64,000 nucleotides of DNA from Hyphomonas johnsonii MHS-2 (GTDB lineage: Bacteria; Pseudomonadota; Alphaproteobacteria; Caulobacterales; Hyphomonadaceae), in contig NZ_ARYK01000003.1 of NCBI RefSeq assembly GCF_000685275.1, forward strand, positions 308,698-372,697, given 5' to 3'. The translations under genes were made by a program, and so were the position numbers. Within the stretch, counting starts at the first letter, position 1. Each line of letters starts with the position of its first letter. The notes beneath the pieces were generated by a model. It had not been told where the DNA came from and made no database searches. It worked only from the letters and a program-made list of their open reading frames with translations. This document shows positions 9,137 to 17,315 of this stretch, in pieces.

Positions 9137-12004
9137 CTACCAGGATTTCTTGACCGTGATGCCGTACAGGGCCGGCTCCGTCGTGAAGACGTTGGTGAAC
9201 AGGCCCGAGCTGTCATCGGTCAGGTAGGCACCTGTGATGACTTCCTCGTCGGTCAGGTTCTTGGCGAAGGCTTCGACGCCCCAGCCGCTTTCGTCATTGT
9301 GCAGCAGGACTGACAGGTTGACGTTCGACCAGCTGTCGAGTTCGTCGCGACCGGTGTTCCAGACGCGGCTGTAGCTGTCAGCCTGATAGTAGTAGTCGCC
9401 GCGAACCGTCAGGTCCCAGTTGGAGTTTCCGACACCGGCGAATGTGTATTCCGCCGCCAGGTTCAGGGTCATTTCAGGTGCCAGCGGCAGCTTGTTGCCG
9501 TCGAGGTCCTTCGAAATGCCTTCGAACGGTGTCAGGGCACCGATCGTCTGGGTGTCGCCGTTGCCGTCGACATAGCTCACGTCGCCGAGACCGAACGAGC
9601 CTTCGGCGCCGGCAAATGCCCCGGCACACAGGCCCCGCGTGCTGCCATTGGCAAGCAGGCCGCCCTGGATGGCGCCGAGCACAGTGGCGTAACCCTGGGC
9701 AGACACCACGCAGTTGGAATAGGTCGAGGCGTTTTTCAGCACGACAAAGTTCGGATCGCCGGCTGTGCGGTCAAGCACATCAATACCCGTCGTATCCTTC
9801 AGTTCGGCGTTCAGAAGGCCGAGATTGGCCGTCAGCAGCCAGTTGTCGGCCGGGGTCCAGAGGTATTCCAGTTCGAGGCCGGTCAGTTCGGCATCGACGT
9901 TGAAGTTCACCGAAGACCGGTTCACGATCTGCGTGATCTGATAGCCTTCATAGTCATAGTAGAACCCGGTCAGGTTGAGCGACTGGGTGTTGTTGGCGAA
10001 CGTGTTCTTCGTCCCGACTTCGAAGGAGTTGACGAACTCAGGCTCGAAGGTTTGCGGGAACAGGTTGGAACCAGCAGGCTGCGGCGGGTTGATACCACCC
10101 CCCTTGTAGCCCTTCGAGTAGAACCCGTAGATCAGCGTGTCGTTGGTGAAGTCGAGGGATGGCGACCAGTCAAGACCGATACGGCCTGTCGTTTCCTGGA
10201 AGTCCGCCGTCAGCTTGCCTGTCGGCACGCCGGCTTCCGGCAGGGCCGAGACCGGCGTGAACAGGGCCGATGGCACAACGTCCTGCTCTTTTTGGTCATC
10301 CGTGTAGCGCACGCCAAGGGTAAACTTCAGGTCATCGGAGATGTCGTAGTAGAGTTCGCCGAACAGGGCCGTCGATTCCAGCTTGTAGGGTGACAGCGAG
10401 CGGAAATAGTTCCGTCCGAAGCCTTCCAGCGAATTCAGCACGTTGCCGTCATCATCCGGATTGAGTGTGTCGAGGGGTGTAAGGCCGCCGAAGATGGCCC
10501 CGCCCAGCGCATTGTTCAGCTGCGTAAGCGCTGACAGCGAGTTCGACAGCACGTAATAGCCAGCCTGGTTATCCTGCGGATCGATCGCTTCGCCGTCGAC
10601 ATAGATGACGCCGAGGTTGAAGTTCATCGGGCCGTCCAGGTCCGACTGCAGGCGGAATTCCTGGGTAAGCGCCTTGGTGGCACCGCCCGACACGTCAAAC
10701 GTGCGGAACAGGTTCGATACGCCGAGTTGCGGATCGGACACGACGCCGCCCGGGAAGAGCAGGTCGTAGACCGCCTCGGCACCCGGTGCGACGAAGAAGG
10801 GTCCAGCCGTCGTGTTGAAGGCGACTGTCGGCGCAATCTTGTTATAGTCATCAACCGAAACCTGGCTGGTTTCGTTGTGGCTGGTCAGCGAGGTCAGCTT
10901 CATGTTCTCGCCGAGGTCGAATTCCAGCTTCAGGGTGAAGAGGTCCTGCTCAGCCTTGTAGACCGGCTCGAGCGCTGATTCGATGTGACGCAGGTTCGGG
11001 TCCATCGGTGTGGTGAAGGCATCGCCATTCAGCAGGCCGGCGATGATCCCCAGGCCGCCGCCGAGCGTACCGGCCGAGTTCACCCGGTCATAGCTGTCAC
11101 TGAGCGGAGCTTCCTGACACCCGAGCGAGGTGACGAGCGTGTCGAGACCGGTGATCGGAATACCGGCATAGCTGGTCTTCGTCGGGTCTTTCTTACACAG
11201 CTGCTTGCCGGCGCGGATGCGGTTGTCATCCTCGTCGAAGTGCTCGTACGACAGCCAGCCGCGGAAGTTCTCGGCAGGCTCGAAGCCGAGCGTGGCGCGC
11301 ACTGACCAGAGGTCGCGGCCGTTGACGTCATTTCCGGTGACCGTGTTGTCGGTATACCCGTCGCGCTGGGTAATGGCGCCCGCGATGCGCAGCGCAGCCG
11401 CTTCACCGAGCGGCACGTTGACCATCCCGCGGCCCTTGAAGGTGTTGTAGTTGCCGTATGTCAGTTCGGCATTGGCCTGGAATTCCTCGAATACCGGCTT
11501 GCGTGTGATGATGTTGACCACGCCGCCCGTCGAGTTACGGCCGTAGAGCGTACCTTGCGGCCCGCGCAGGACTTCCACCCGCTGGATATCGAAATATTCC
11601 TGCTCGTAGAGGAAGCTCGCAAACAGGGGCACGTCATTCTGGTGAATACCCACCCCGGCATCCGATGACTGTGCAACGGCGTCGTTACCGATACCGCGAA
11701 TCTTGAAATTGGCGCCCGTGAAGTTGCCCTTGGTGAAGGACACGTTCGGCACGGCTTTCACCAGGTCGGCACCGCCGGTCAGTTGCAGGCGGTTGATGGC
11801 GTCTTCGTCAAATGCCGAAACAGCGATCGGAACATCCTGGATGGACTGCTCGGTCTTCTGGGTCGTCACCGTGACGGTGGCGAGAGTCCGCGTCGAGTCC
11901 GGCGCATCACTGTCCTGTGCCATGGCAGCAGGTGCCATCAGGCCGAGCGCAATCGCGGACGCGCCTGCAAACAGAACAAATTTCGAGTCTGGTTTCCGAG
12001 TCAT
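9137..12004 (-). CDS. TonB-dependent receptor
   Basis: A 955-residue outer-membrane active transporter with a signal peptide ([19 protein letters not shown]). The TonB box region is [20 protein letters not shown]. The plug domain carries [20 protein letters not shown] and [21 protein letters not shown], and a long beta-barrel ends in aromatic TVKKSW. The substrate cannot be read from sequence. The plug type ([20 protein letters not shown]) is the Caulobacterales/Sphingomonadales group often tied to complex organics. SD GGGGAGG precedes the ATG. A PQQ sugar dehydrogenase gene downstream is suggestive only. Confidence 0.94.
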   Translation of the reverse strand: MTRKPDSKFVLFAGASAIALGLMAPAAMAQDSDAPDSTRTLATVTVTTQKTEQSIQDVPIAVSAFDEDAINRLQLTGGADLVKAVPNVSFTKGNFTGANFKIRGIGNDAVAQSSDAGVGIHQNDVPLFASFLYEQEYFDIQRVEVLRGPQGTLYGRNSTGGVVNIITRKPVFEEFQANAELTYGNYNTFKGRGMVNVPLGEAAALRIAGAITQRDGYTDNTVTGNDVNGRDLWSVRATLGFEPAENFRGWLSYEHFDEDDNRIRAGKQLCKKDPTKTSYAGIPITGLDTLVTSLGCQEAPLSDSYDRVNSAGTLGGGLGIIAGLLNGDAFTTPMDPNLRHIESALEPVYKAEQDLFTLKLEFDLGENMKLTSLTSHNETSQVSVDDYNKIAPTVAFNTTAGPFFVAPGAEAVYDLLFPGGVVSDPQLGVSNLFRTFDVSGGATKALTQEFRLQSDLDGPMNFNLGVIYVDGEAIDPQDNQAGYYVLSNSLSALTQLNNALGGAIFGGLTPLDTLNPDDDGNVLNSLEGFGRNYFRSLSPYKLESTALFGELYYDISDDLKFTLGVRYTDDQKEQDVVPSALFTPVSALPEAGVPTGKLTADFQETTGRIGLDWSPSLDFTNDTLIYGFYSKGYKGGGINPPQPAGSNLFPQTFEPEFVNSFEVGTKNTFANNTQSLNLTGFYYDYEGYQITQIVNRSSVNFNVDAELTGLELEYLWTPADNWLLTANLGLLNAELKDTTGIDVLDRTAGDPNFVVLKNASTYSNCVVSAQGYATVLGAIQGGLLANGSTRGLCAGAFAGAEGSFGLGDVSYVDGNGDTQTIGALTPFEGISKDLDGNKLPLAPEMTLNLAAEYTFAGVGNSNWDLTVRGDYYYQADSYSRVWNTGRDELDSWSNVNLSVLLHNDESGWGVEAFAKNLTDEEVITGAYLTDDSSGLFTNVFTTEPALYGITVKKSW

Positions 12005-12228
12005 TCGTAATTTTCCTCCCCTCGGGCCTGACTGGATGCAAGCCGCGATTTTGGTTTGATTATTCCGAGCGTCCTCTTTTGTGGGAGCGCTTCACCGGTC
12101 ATCAGAAATTGAGTGACGGGGTGTTGTCAACAGATTTGGTTACAGTTCGTTCATTTGGTGCACTCTGGGTGTCAAAAATGTTACGCTGTTGCTTGGCTGG
12201 TCCGGAGCGGGCTGATACAGCGGCGGCC

Positions 12229-12936
12229 ATGATCGAAAATCGTACATCGGCACTGGTGCTGTTCTCGGGTGGCCAGGACTCTGCAACGTGCCTTGCCGGC
12301 GCGCTGGCCCGCTTTCGGCGGGTCGAAACCGTGGGGTTCGACTATGGCCAACGCCACCGGGTGGAGCTGGACTGCCGGACGCGTTTCCTGCAGGCGATTC
12401 GCGATGATTTTCCCAGATGGGGCGAACACCTCGGTGCCGACCACATGCTGGACGCGAGTGTCCTGAAGGGGCTTGGCCAGAGCGCCATGACGGATGACGT
12501 CGCGATCGAAATGACCAAGGCCGGCCTGCCATCGACCTTCGTGCCGGGGCGAAACCTGCTTTTCTTCACCCTTGCCGGCGCGCTCGCCTATCGGCGTGGC
12601 ATCGACGTCCTGGTCGGCGGCATGTGCGAAACCGACTATTCCGGCTATCCCGACTGCCGCGCCGCCACGCTGGCCGCGCAGGAGCAGACCCTGCGGCTCG
12701 GGCTCGACATGGATATCCGCATCGACGCGCCGCTGATGAACATCGACAAGGCGGAAACCTGGGCGATGGCCAACCGGCTGGGCGGCGCCCGGCTGGTCGA
12801 CCTGATCGTCGAGGAGACCCACACCTGCTATCTCGGCGACCGCACGCAGCGCCACGCCTGGGGCTATGGCTGCGGCACGTGCCCGGCCTGCGAACTCAGG
12901 GCCAATGGCTGGGCGCGCTGGAAGGCGACCGCATGA
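12229..12936 (+). CDS. queC: 7-cyano-7-deazaguanine synthase QueC
   Basis: Converts 7-carboxy-7-deazaguanine to preQ0 using ATP and ammonia in the queuosine precursor pathway. It has 235 residues from the ATG at 12229; the frame is open upstream, but homology begins at [18 protein letters not shown]. The PP-loop SGGQDS is at 13–18. The zinc site at the C-terminus is a CY...GCGTCPAC pattern. Its stop overlaps the queE start (ATGA at 12933–12936), showing translational coupling in a queC–queE–queD operon. Confidence 0.95.
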   Translation: MIENRTSALVLFSGGQDSATCLAGALARFRRVETVGFDYGQRHRVELDCRTRFLQAIRDDFPRWGEHLGADHMLDASVLKGLGQSAMTDDVAIEMTKAGLPSTFVPGRNLLFFTLAGALAYRRGIDVLVGGMCETDYSGYPDCRAATLAAQEQTLRLGLDMDIRIDAPLMNIDKAETWAMANRLGGARLVDLIVEETHTCYLGDRTQRHAWGYGCGTCPACELRANGWARWKATA

Positions 12937-13580
12937 CCTGGGCGGTCAAGGAGGCCTATTACACATTGCAGGGTGAAGGTGCGCAGACCGGCCGCGCCGC
13001 CGTGTTCCTGCGCTTTGCCGGCTGCAACCTGTGGAGCGGCCTCGAACGCGACCGGCTGACCGCCGTCTGCCGGTTCTGCGACACCGATTTCGTCGGCACC
13101 GACGGCGTCAATGGCGGCAAGTTCCGCGCGGCGGCAGACCTTGCCGCCCACGTCGCCGGCATCTGGAAAGCCGAGGCCGGTGACGCCGGGCCGCGCTACG
13201 TTGTCTGCACTGGCGGCGAGCCGTTGCTCCAGCTCGATCCGCCACTGATTGCCGCGCTCAAGGCCGAAGGGTTCGAGATTGGCGTCGAGACCAATGGCAC
13301 GCTCGCCGCGCCCGAAGGCCTCGACTGGATCTGCGTCAGTCCGAAGGCCAATGCGCCGCTCGTCCAGACTCGGGGCAACGAACTCAAACTGGTCTACCCG
13401 CAGGACGAACCCGAAGCGCAGCCGGAACGGTTCTCGCAACTGGACTTTGTGCACTTTTTCCTGCAACCGAAGGACGACCCCGATGCGGCCCGGAACGTGC
13501 AGGCCGCCACCAATTACTGTATGAAGAACCCCCAATGGCGACTGAGCTTGCAAACCCACAAACTGATCGGGCTTCCCTGA
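12933..13580 (+). CDS. queE: 7-carboxy-7-deazaguanine synthase QueE
   Basis: Radical SAM enzyme converting 6-carboxytetrahydropterin to 7-carboxy-7-deazaguanine; 215 residues. The iron-sulfur motif is CX14CX2C (CNLWSG...TAVCRFC) starting near residue 29, not the canonical CX3CX2C. This extended loop is known in some proteobacterial QueE enzymes. [20 protein letters not shown] and the GGEPLLQ motif ([13 protein letters not shown]) are typical. The start overlaps queC by 4 bases. The 3' end overlaps queD if queD begins at 13535. Confidence 0.95.
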   Translation: MTWAVKEAYYTLQGEGAQTGRAAVFLRFAGCNLWSGLERDRLTAVCRFCDTDFVGTDGVNGGKFRAAADLAAHVAGIWKAEAGDAGPRYVVCTGGEPLLQLDPPLIAALKAEGFEIGVETNGTLAAPEGLDWICVSPKANAPLVQTRGNELKLVYPQDEPEAQPERFSQLDFVHFFLQPKDDPDAARNVQAATNYCMKNPQWRLSLQTHKLIGLP

Positions 13581-13954
13581 GCGTGGAAGGCCGCGTGTTC
13601 GAGATCACCAAATCGGTGAATTTCGAGGCGGCGCATTACATGGGCGGCAAGCCCGAAGGCCATCCCTACCGCAATGTCCACGGCCATTCCTTCCGCCTGG
13701 AAGCGACGGTGGCCGGCACGGTCAAGCCGGGCGAACAATGGGTCGAGGATTTCTCGCACCTGACGGCCGCGCTCGATGCCACGGCGGCCAAGCTGGATCA
13801 CAAGCTGCTCAACGACATCGAGGGCCTTGACGTGCCGACGCTGGAACGCATCTGCCTGTGGGCCGCAGCCGACCTGGCGCCGGCCCTGCCGGGGCTGACC
13901 CGCGTCGCGGTGGCCCGGCCCAGCCTCAACGAGCGCTGTGAACTGGTCCTGTAG
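13535..13954 (+). CDS. queD: QueD-like 6-carboxytetrahydropterin synthase
   Basis: Expected to convert dihydroneopterin triphosphate to 6-carboxytetrahydropterin for the adjacent queE and queC. The PTPS fold is recognisable: FEAAHYMGG, then VHGHSFRLEA with the HxH zinc ligands, VEDFSHL, LDHKLLND and PTLERIC. The catalytic cysteine that normally sits in the KCxxLHGH context is replaced (HPYRNVHGH, Cys to Tyr), so the mechanism or substrate may differ. The ATG at 13535 overlaps queE by 46 bases. A GTG at 13583, just past the queE stop, is a plausible alternative start, giving 123 rather than 139 residues. Confidence 0.88.
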   Translation: MATELANPQTDRASLSVEGRVFEITKSVNFEAAHYMGGKPEGHPYRNVHGHSFRLEATVAGTVKPGEQWVEDFSHLTAALDATAAKLDHKLLNDIEGLDVPTLERICLWAAADLAPALPGLTRVAVARPSLNERCELVL

Positions 13955-13960
13955 CCGCCG

Positions 13961-14275
13961 TCACGCGACCAGTTTCAGGCCCACTATTCCGGAAATGATC
14001 AACGCGATGCTGCCCAGGCGCATCGCCGAGGCCTGGTCTCCGAACAGCCAGATCCCGACCAGTGTCGTGCCGACGATTCCGATCCCGGTCCACACGGCAT
14101 AGGCCGTCCCCATCGGCAGGTGGCGCAAGGCCAGGCTGAGGAAGCCGAAGGAGGCGATCATGCAGGCAACTGTCAGCACGCTGGCCAGCGGCCGCGTGAA
14201 GCCGTCGGTCATTTTCAGGCCAACGGCCCATCCAATTTCGAGAAATCCTGCAGCAAGCAGATAGACCCAGGCCAT
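13961..14275 (-). CDS. gdx: SMR-family guanidinium exporter Gdx (SugE)
   Basis: A 104-residue four-helix small multidrug resistance protein. The start is chosen at MAWVYLLAAGFLEIGWAVGL because the SMR fold begins there and a GGAGGG Shine-Dalgarno lies 7 bases upstream; the frame continues further upstream only into the riboswitch. The membrane Glu of the first helix is in FLEIGWAVGLK, and the Gdx-type stretch LPMGTAYAVWTGIGIVGTT is present. Gdx proteins export guanidinium in exchange for protons. The riboswitch directly upstream makes that substrate assignment strong. Its stop is 7 bases from the convergent queD stop. Confidence 0.93.
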   Translation of the reverse strand: MAWVYLLAAGFLEIGWAVGLKMTDGFTRPLASVLTVACMIASFGFLSLALRHLPMGTAYAVWTGIGIVGTTLVGIWLFGDQASAMRLGSIALIISGIVGLKLVA

Positions 14276-14282
14276 TGATGCG

Positions 14283-14349
14283 CCCTCCGGCGGTTGGCGG
14301 GTCGTCCCGGCAGGTTGGAAAAAGGGCATGAGGGTCGTCCCTCATGCCC
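14283..14349 (-). promoter_or_regulatory. Guanidine-II (mini-ykkC) riboswitch
   Basis: On the minus strand, two hairpins each present an ACGA tetraloop. P1 is GGGCATGAGGG–ACGA–CCCTCATGCCC (14349–14324) and P2 is CGGG–ACGA–CCCG (14309–14298), joined by a 14-nt linker. Paired stem-loops with ACGR loops define the guanidine-II class, and the gene they precede is the expected exporter. The SD GGAGGG (14288–14283) follows P2 by 9 nt, consistent with translational control. P1 is unusually long (11 bp) and followed by five U, so it could also act as a terminator for the upstream gene. Confidence 0.9.
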
Positions 14350-14406
14350 TGAATATAGGCGAACCGCAGCTCCGCTTAAAGGTTCAGACGCCTGGTTTTT
14401 GCAAGG

Positions 14407-14886
14407 TCAGACCTCGGCCTGCAGCTTCTTGGCGAACTTGCGGGCAAACCGGTCCGAGGCCCGATTGGCATCGTACCAGGTTGTTATGCCGGTCCGCCTG
14501 ATGTCGGTTTCAAACCAGTCATAGCTCAGGCTGCCCATTTCGGCGCCATCGGCATCGAATGCGGTAGCCGTCAGCTTCATGCCGCCAATGCTGACCGAAT
14601 CTCCATAGTCGAGGCCCGGCCTGTCGCCGAGTTGCTTGAACGTCGGCTTGCTGGGCACGGCGCGTTCGATCATCACCACAACACGCTCGACGTCGAGACC
14701 GGCGGATGCGAACTCGCGCATCAGGTCGTTCTCGATCTGCTTGGCAAGGTAAGTGCCTTCCCGCGTGCCGTAATCGTCCTCGAGCGTCTGCGCGAAGTCC
14801 GGCGAGTAGCCCACGGATATCTCGGTCGCCAGTGCGGCTGGGGCGAACAGCAAGGCGGTTGCGGCGGCGGCGAGTACGTATTTCAT
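14407..14886 (-). CDS. Unknown secreted protein
   Basis: A 159-residue protein with a classical signal peptide (MKYVLAAAATALLFAPAALA, cleavage after ALA). The mature part has mixed alpha/beta composition: LEDDYGTREGTYLAKQIENDL, then VERVVVMIERAVPSKPTF and the terminal DRFARKFAKKL. The pattern of a helix followed by VVVMIERAVPSKPTFKQL resembles small periplasmic DUF3313/DUF4410-type domains, but I cannot name a family. It lies 57 bases upstream of the riboswitch P1, whose hairpin plus T5 could terminate this transcript. Confidence 0.65.
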   Translation of the reverse strand: MKYVLAAAATALLFAPAALATEISVGYSPDFAQTLEDDYGTREGTYLAKQIENDLMREFASAGLDVERVVVMIERAVPSKPTFKQLGDRPGLDYGDSVSIGGMKLTATAFDADGAEMGSLSYDWFETDIRRTGITTWYDANRASDRFARKFAKKLQAEV

Positions 14887-14970
14887 GCGTCATCCTCCAG
14901 AATGTTCGGATAACCTATCATACTACACCGCCGCCGGGGGCTGAAGTCACAGCGCTGTGAGCGGCCAGGG

Positions 14971-15666
14971 TCAGACCGTGTCGACAAACACGATCTCGGC
15001 GTCCTCGATGCCTTCCAGCACGAGGCTTTCGGCACCTTGCACGGCCGCACCATCGCGGGCGTTGAGCACCTCGCCATTGATCCGGACCGATCCGGCCGCC
15101 AGCACAAGATAGCCATGTCGTCCGGCCGTCACGTCATAGGTCAGTTTCTCGCCTGCCTTCAGTGTGGCACCCAAAACCTTGGCGTCCTGGTTGATGACCA
15201 GGCTGTCCTTGTCGCCGTCGCTGGAGGCCAGCACGGCCCAGTTGCCGGAGCGTTCGCCCTTCGGAAACTTGCGGGCGCCCCAGCTCGGCGTGCCGCCGGC
15301 CGAGCGTGGCTGGATCCAGATCTGGAACAGCGTCGTGGCTTCGTCTTCCTCGTTCCACTCGGCGTGCTGGATGCCGCTGCCGGCACTCATCACCTGGACG
15401 TCGCCAGCTTCGGTGCGGCCATGATTGCCCATCGAGTCCTTGTGGGTGATCGCCCCTGTGCGGACATAGGTGATGATCTCCATCGACTGGTGGCCATGCG
15501 GCGGGAAGCCGGTATGCGGCTCGATCGTGTCATCGTTCCAGACGCGCAGGGCGCCTTCGCCCATGCGGCGCGGTTCGTGGTATCCGGAAAAGGAAAAATG
15601 GTAGTTGGCATTGAGCCACTCATTCTTGAAGCGGCCCAGGTCGTCAAAGCGTCGAATGTCAATCAT
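14971..15666 (-). CDS. Pirin family protein (quercetinase-like)
   Basis: A 231-residue bicupin of the pirin/YhhW group. The start is placed at MIDIRRFDDLGRFKNEWLNA, where family homology begins, although the frame runs upstream. The cupin metal-binding motif is seen as GFPPHGHQSMEIITYV (His, His, Glu), with GDVQVMSAGSGIQHAEWN completing the site. Several such proteins oxidise quercetin in vitro; the natural substrate is unknown. It is divergent from the deacetylase-like gene at 15808. Confidence 0.9.
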   Translation of the reverse strand: MIDIRRFDDLGRFKNEWLNANYHFSFSGYHEPRRMGEGALRVWNDDTIEPHTGFPPHGHQSMEIITYVRTGAITHKDSMGNHGRTEAGDVQVMSAGSGIQHAEWNEEDEATTLFQIWIQPRSAGGTPSWGARKFPKGERSGNWAVLASSDGDKDSLVINQDAKVLGATLKAGEKLTYDVTAGRHGYLVLAAGSVRINGEVLNARDGAAVQGAESLVLEGIEDAEIVFVDTV

Positions 15667-15807
15667 CGGTATGCTCCGTGGGGTAAGTGTTCGTGTTGAG
15701 AGACATATGGCATCGCCGCAAATCCGGTGAAGAGGGGCGGCTGGATCACATTTATGCACTTTGCGCATGGCTGGACGGCGCGCCAGAAACCACTCACTGA
15801 GAGAGGC

Positions 15808-16707
15808 ATGGTCCCCCTTGTCCACCATCCCGATTATGACGCCAGTTCGGTGGCCGACGACCATCGCTTCCCGATGCGCAAATATGCCCTCGTCGCGGCC
15901 ATGCTGCGGGCAGAGGGCCATGCCTTCGTCGAACCCGTCCATGCGCCGGAAGCCTGGCTGCACCTGGCCCATGCGCCGGCCTATGTCAGCGCCATCCTGA
16001 CCCAGACCCTGGACGCGAAGGCCGCCCGCCGCATCGGCTTCGAGATCACGCCTGCCATTTCCCGCCGCTCCCGTGCTGCCGTCGCCGGCACCTGCCTTGC
16101 CGCACGGCTTGCGCTGGACGAAGGCGCGGCTATCAACCTTGCCGGTGGCAGCCACCATGCCGGGCCGGACGGCGGCGCCGGCTTCTGCGTCTTCAACGAC
16201 GTCGCCGTTGCCGCCCGGCTGATGCTGGAAGAGGGCGCCGTGCGCCGCGTCGCCGTGATCGACTGCGACGTGCATCATGGCGACGGTACGGCGCTGGTCT
16301 TTGCAGGCGAGCCGCGCGTGTTCACCGCCTCGCTGCATTGCGCGGACAACTGGCCGCGCCAGAAGCCGCCTTCCGATCTCGATATCGGCCTGCCCAGGGG
16401 CACCGGCGACGCGGCCTATCTCGATGCGCTGGAAACCCTTGTCGACCAGGCGCTCGCCACGGGCCCGGACCTTGTCTTCTATAATGCAGGTGTCGACCCG
16501 CACGCTGACGATCGTCTCGGCCTGCTCAGTGTCACCGATGAAGGCCTCGCCACCCGCGACCGTTTCGTCGCGGCGGCCTGTGCCTCACGCGCGGTGCCCC
16601 TCTGCGCCGTCCTCGGCGGCGGCTACAGCACCGACGCCCGCGCCGTTGCGCAGCGGCATTGCGGACTGGTTGCGGCGCTCGCGCCAGCTTTCCCACGCAC
16701 CGCCTAA
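15808..16707 (+). CDS. Histone deacetylase-family amidohydrolase
   Basis: A 299-residue arginase/deacetylase-fold enzyme, probably acting on an acetylated small molecule or polyamine. Active-site landmarks are GGSHHAGPDGGAGFCVFND (charge-relay His pair), VIDCDVHHGDGTA (zinc Asp and His), YNAGVDPHADD (second zinc Asp) and LGGGYS. The start at MVPLVHHPDYDASS is preferred over an in-frame ATG 81 bases upstream, because GAGAGG precedes it and family homology starts there. Its 3' end overlaps, antisense, the last 123 bases of the membrane protein gene ending at 16585. Confidence 0.9.
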   Translation: MVPLVHHPDYDASSVADDHRFPMRKYALVAAMLRAEGHAFVEPVHAPEAWLHLAHAPAYVSAILTQTLDAKAARRIGFEITPAISRRSRAAVAGTCLAARLALDEGAAINLAGGSHHAGPDGGAGFCVFNDVAVAARLMLEEGAVRRVAVIDCDVHHGDGTALVFAGEPRVFTASLHCADNWPRQKPPSDLDIGLPRGTGDAAYLDALETLVDQALATGPDLVFYNAGVDPHADDRLGLLSVTDEGLATRDRFVAAACASRAVPLCAVLGGGYSTDARAVAQRHCGLVAALAPAFPRTA

Positions 16708-17070
16708 AGCAACGGCGATCAGGACAAGGGGCGCAATGAGGATCGTTGCGATGATCAGGATCATGCAACCGACCACGATTGCCCGGAGCAACATGGCGGC
16801 CGTTGAATTTGCGTATTCGTAGGTCTCAACTGACATCCAGAGGAAGGCGATCCAGAAAGGCGCCGACAGGGCGGCCAGTATGGTGATTATGGTCCACAGG
16901 ATTCCTCGCCCGGAATGGCTGCTTCCGGGCCTGAACGAATAGTTCGAGTGCCAAGCGTGAAGTCTCGTATCTGTCTCCGGGTTCGCCCCGGCTTTCCCGC
17001 GCCGTCCACGCCGCCGCAAAAGCCGCTGGAGTGCGGCGCGGTCCCGGGCCGGCTTGTCTGGGTCGGGCAT
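16585..17070 (-). CDS. Unknown two-TM protein
   Basis: 161 residues from the ATG at 17070, which has a good SD (AGGAAGGGGG). The N-terminus is basic and rich in Arg (RLLRRRGRRGK), followed by two hydrophobic helices (ILWTIITILAALSAPFWIAF and IVVGCMILIIATILIAPLVL). The last 41 codons lie antisense to the deacetylase gene, so the true C-terminus might be shorter in ancestry and extended by loss of a stop. No family recognised. Confidence 0.55.
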   Translation of the reverse strand: MPDPDKPARDRAALQRLLRRRGRRGKAGANPETDTRLHAWHSNYSFRPGSSHSGRGILWTIITILAALSAPFWIAFLWMSVETYEYANSTAAMLLRAIVVGCMILIIATILIAPLVLIAVALGGAWESWRERRNQSAMPLRNGAGVGAVAAAEDGAEGHRA

Positions 17071-17142
17071 TTCAAAAACCCCCTTCCTGTTTGACATGGG
17101 GGTGTTCAACCTGACGTTCAATCCAAAATCGAACGCGCGTTT

Positions 17143-17254
17143 GACCCCCACCCAGCCTCCCCATTGCAGGGGGAGGGGTTCCTTTCATGTGCGCCGATCT
17201 TGCCCCCGGTGCAGGCTGTTCCTCCCCCGGCAAGGGGGAGGTTAGGTGGGGGTC
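17143..17254. repeat. Palindromic intergenic element
   Basis: Outer 10-bp inverted repeats (GACCCCCACC at 17143–17152, GGTGGGGGTC at 17245–17254) enclose two GC hairpins. One is CCTCCCC–ATTGCA–GGGGGAGG starting near 17156; the other is CCTCCCCC–GGCAA–GGGGGAGG at about 17221–17241. The nested architecture is like REP/BIME-type dispersed repeats of caulobacter relatives. It sits between the divergent recQ and two-TM genes. Copy number elsewhere cannot be seen from one window. Confidence 0.6.
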
Positions 17255-17315
17255 CACTGTCTCTCGGATCAAAACAGGCTTGCCCCGACTCACCCGCAGC
17301 CCCACAACACAATCC

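Noticed and set aside
12005..12228. PreQ1 riboswitch upstream of queC
   Set aside because: No pseudoknot-compatible CTAGC or A-rich tail motif; the region looks like two back-to-back promoters.
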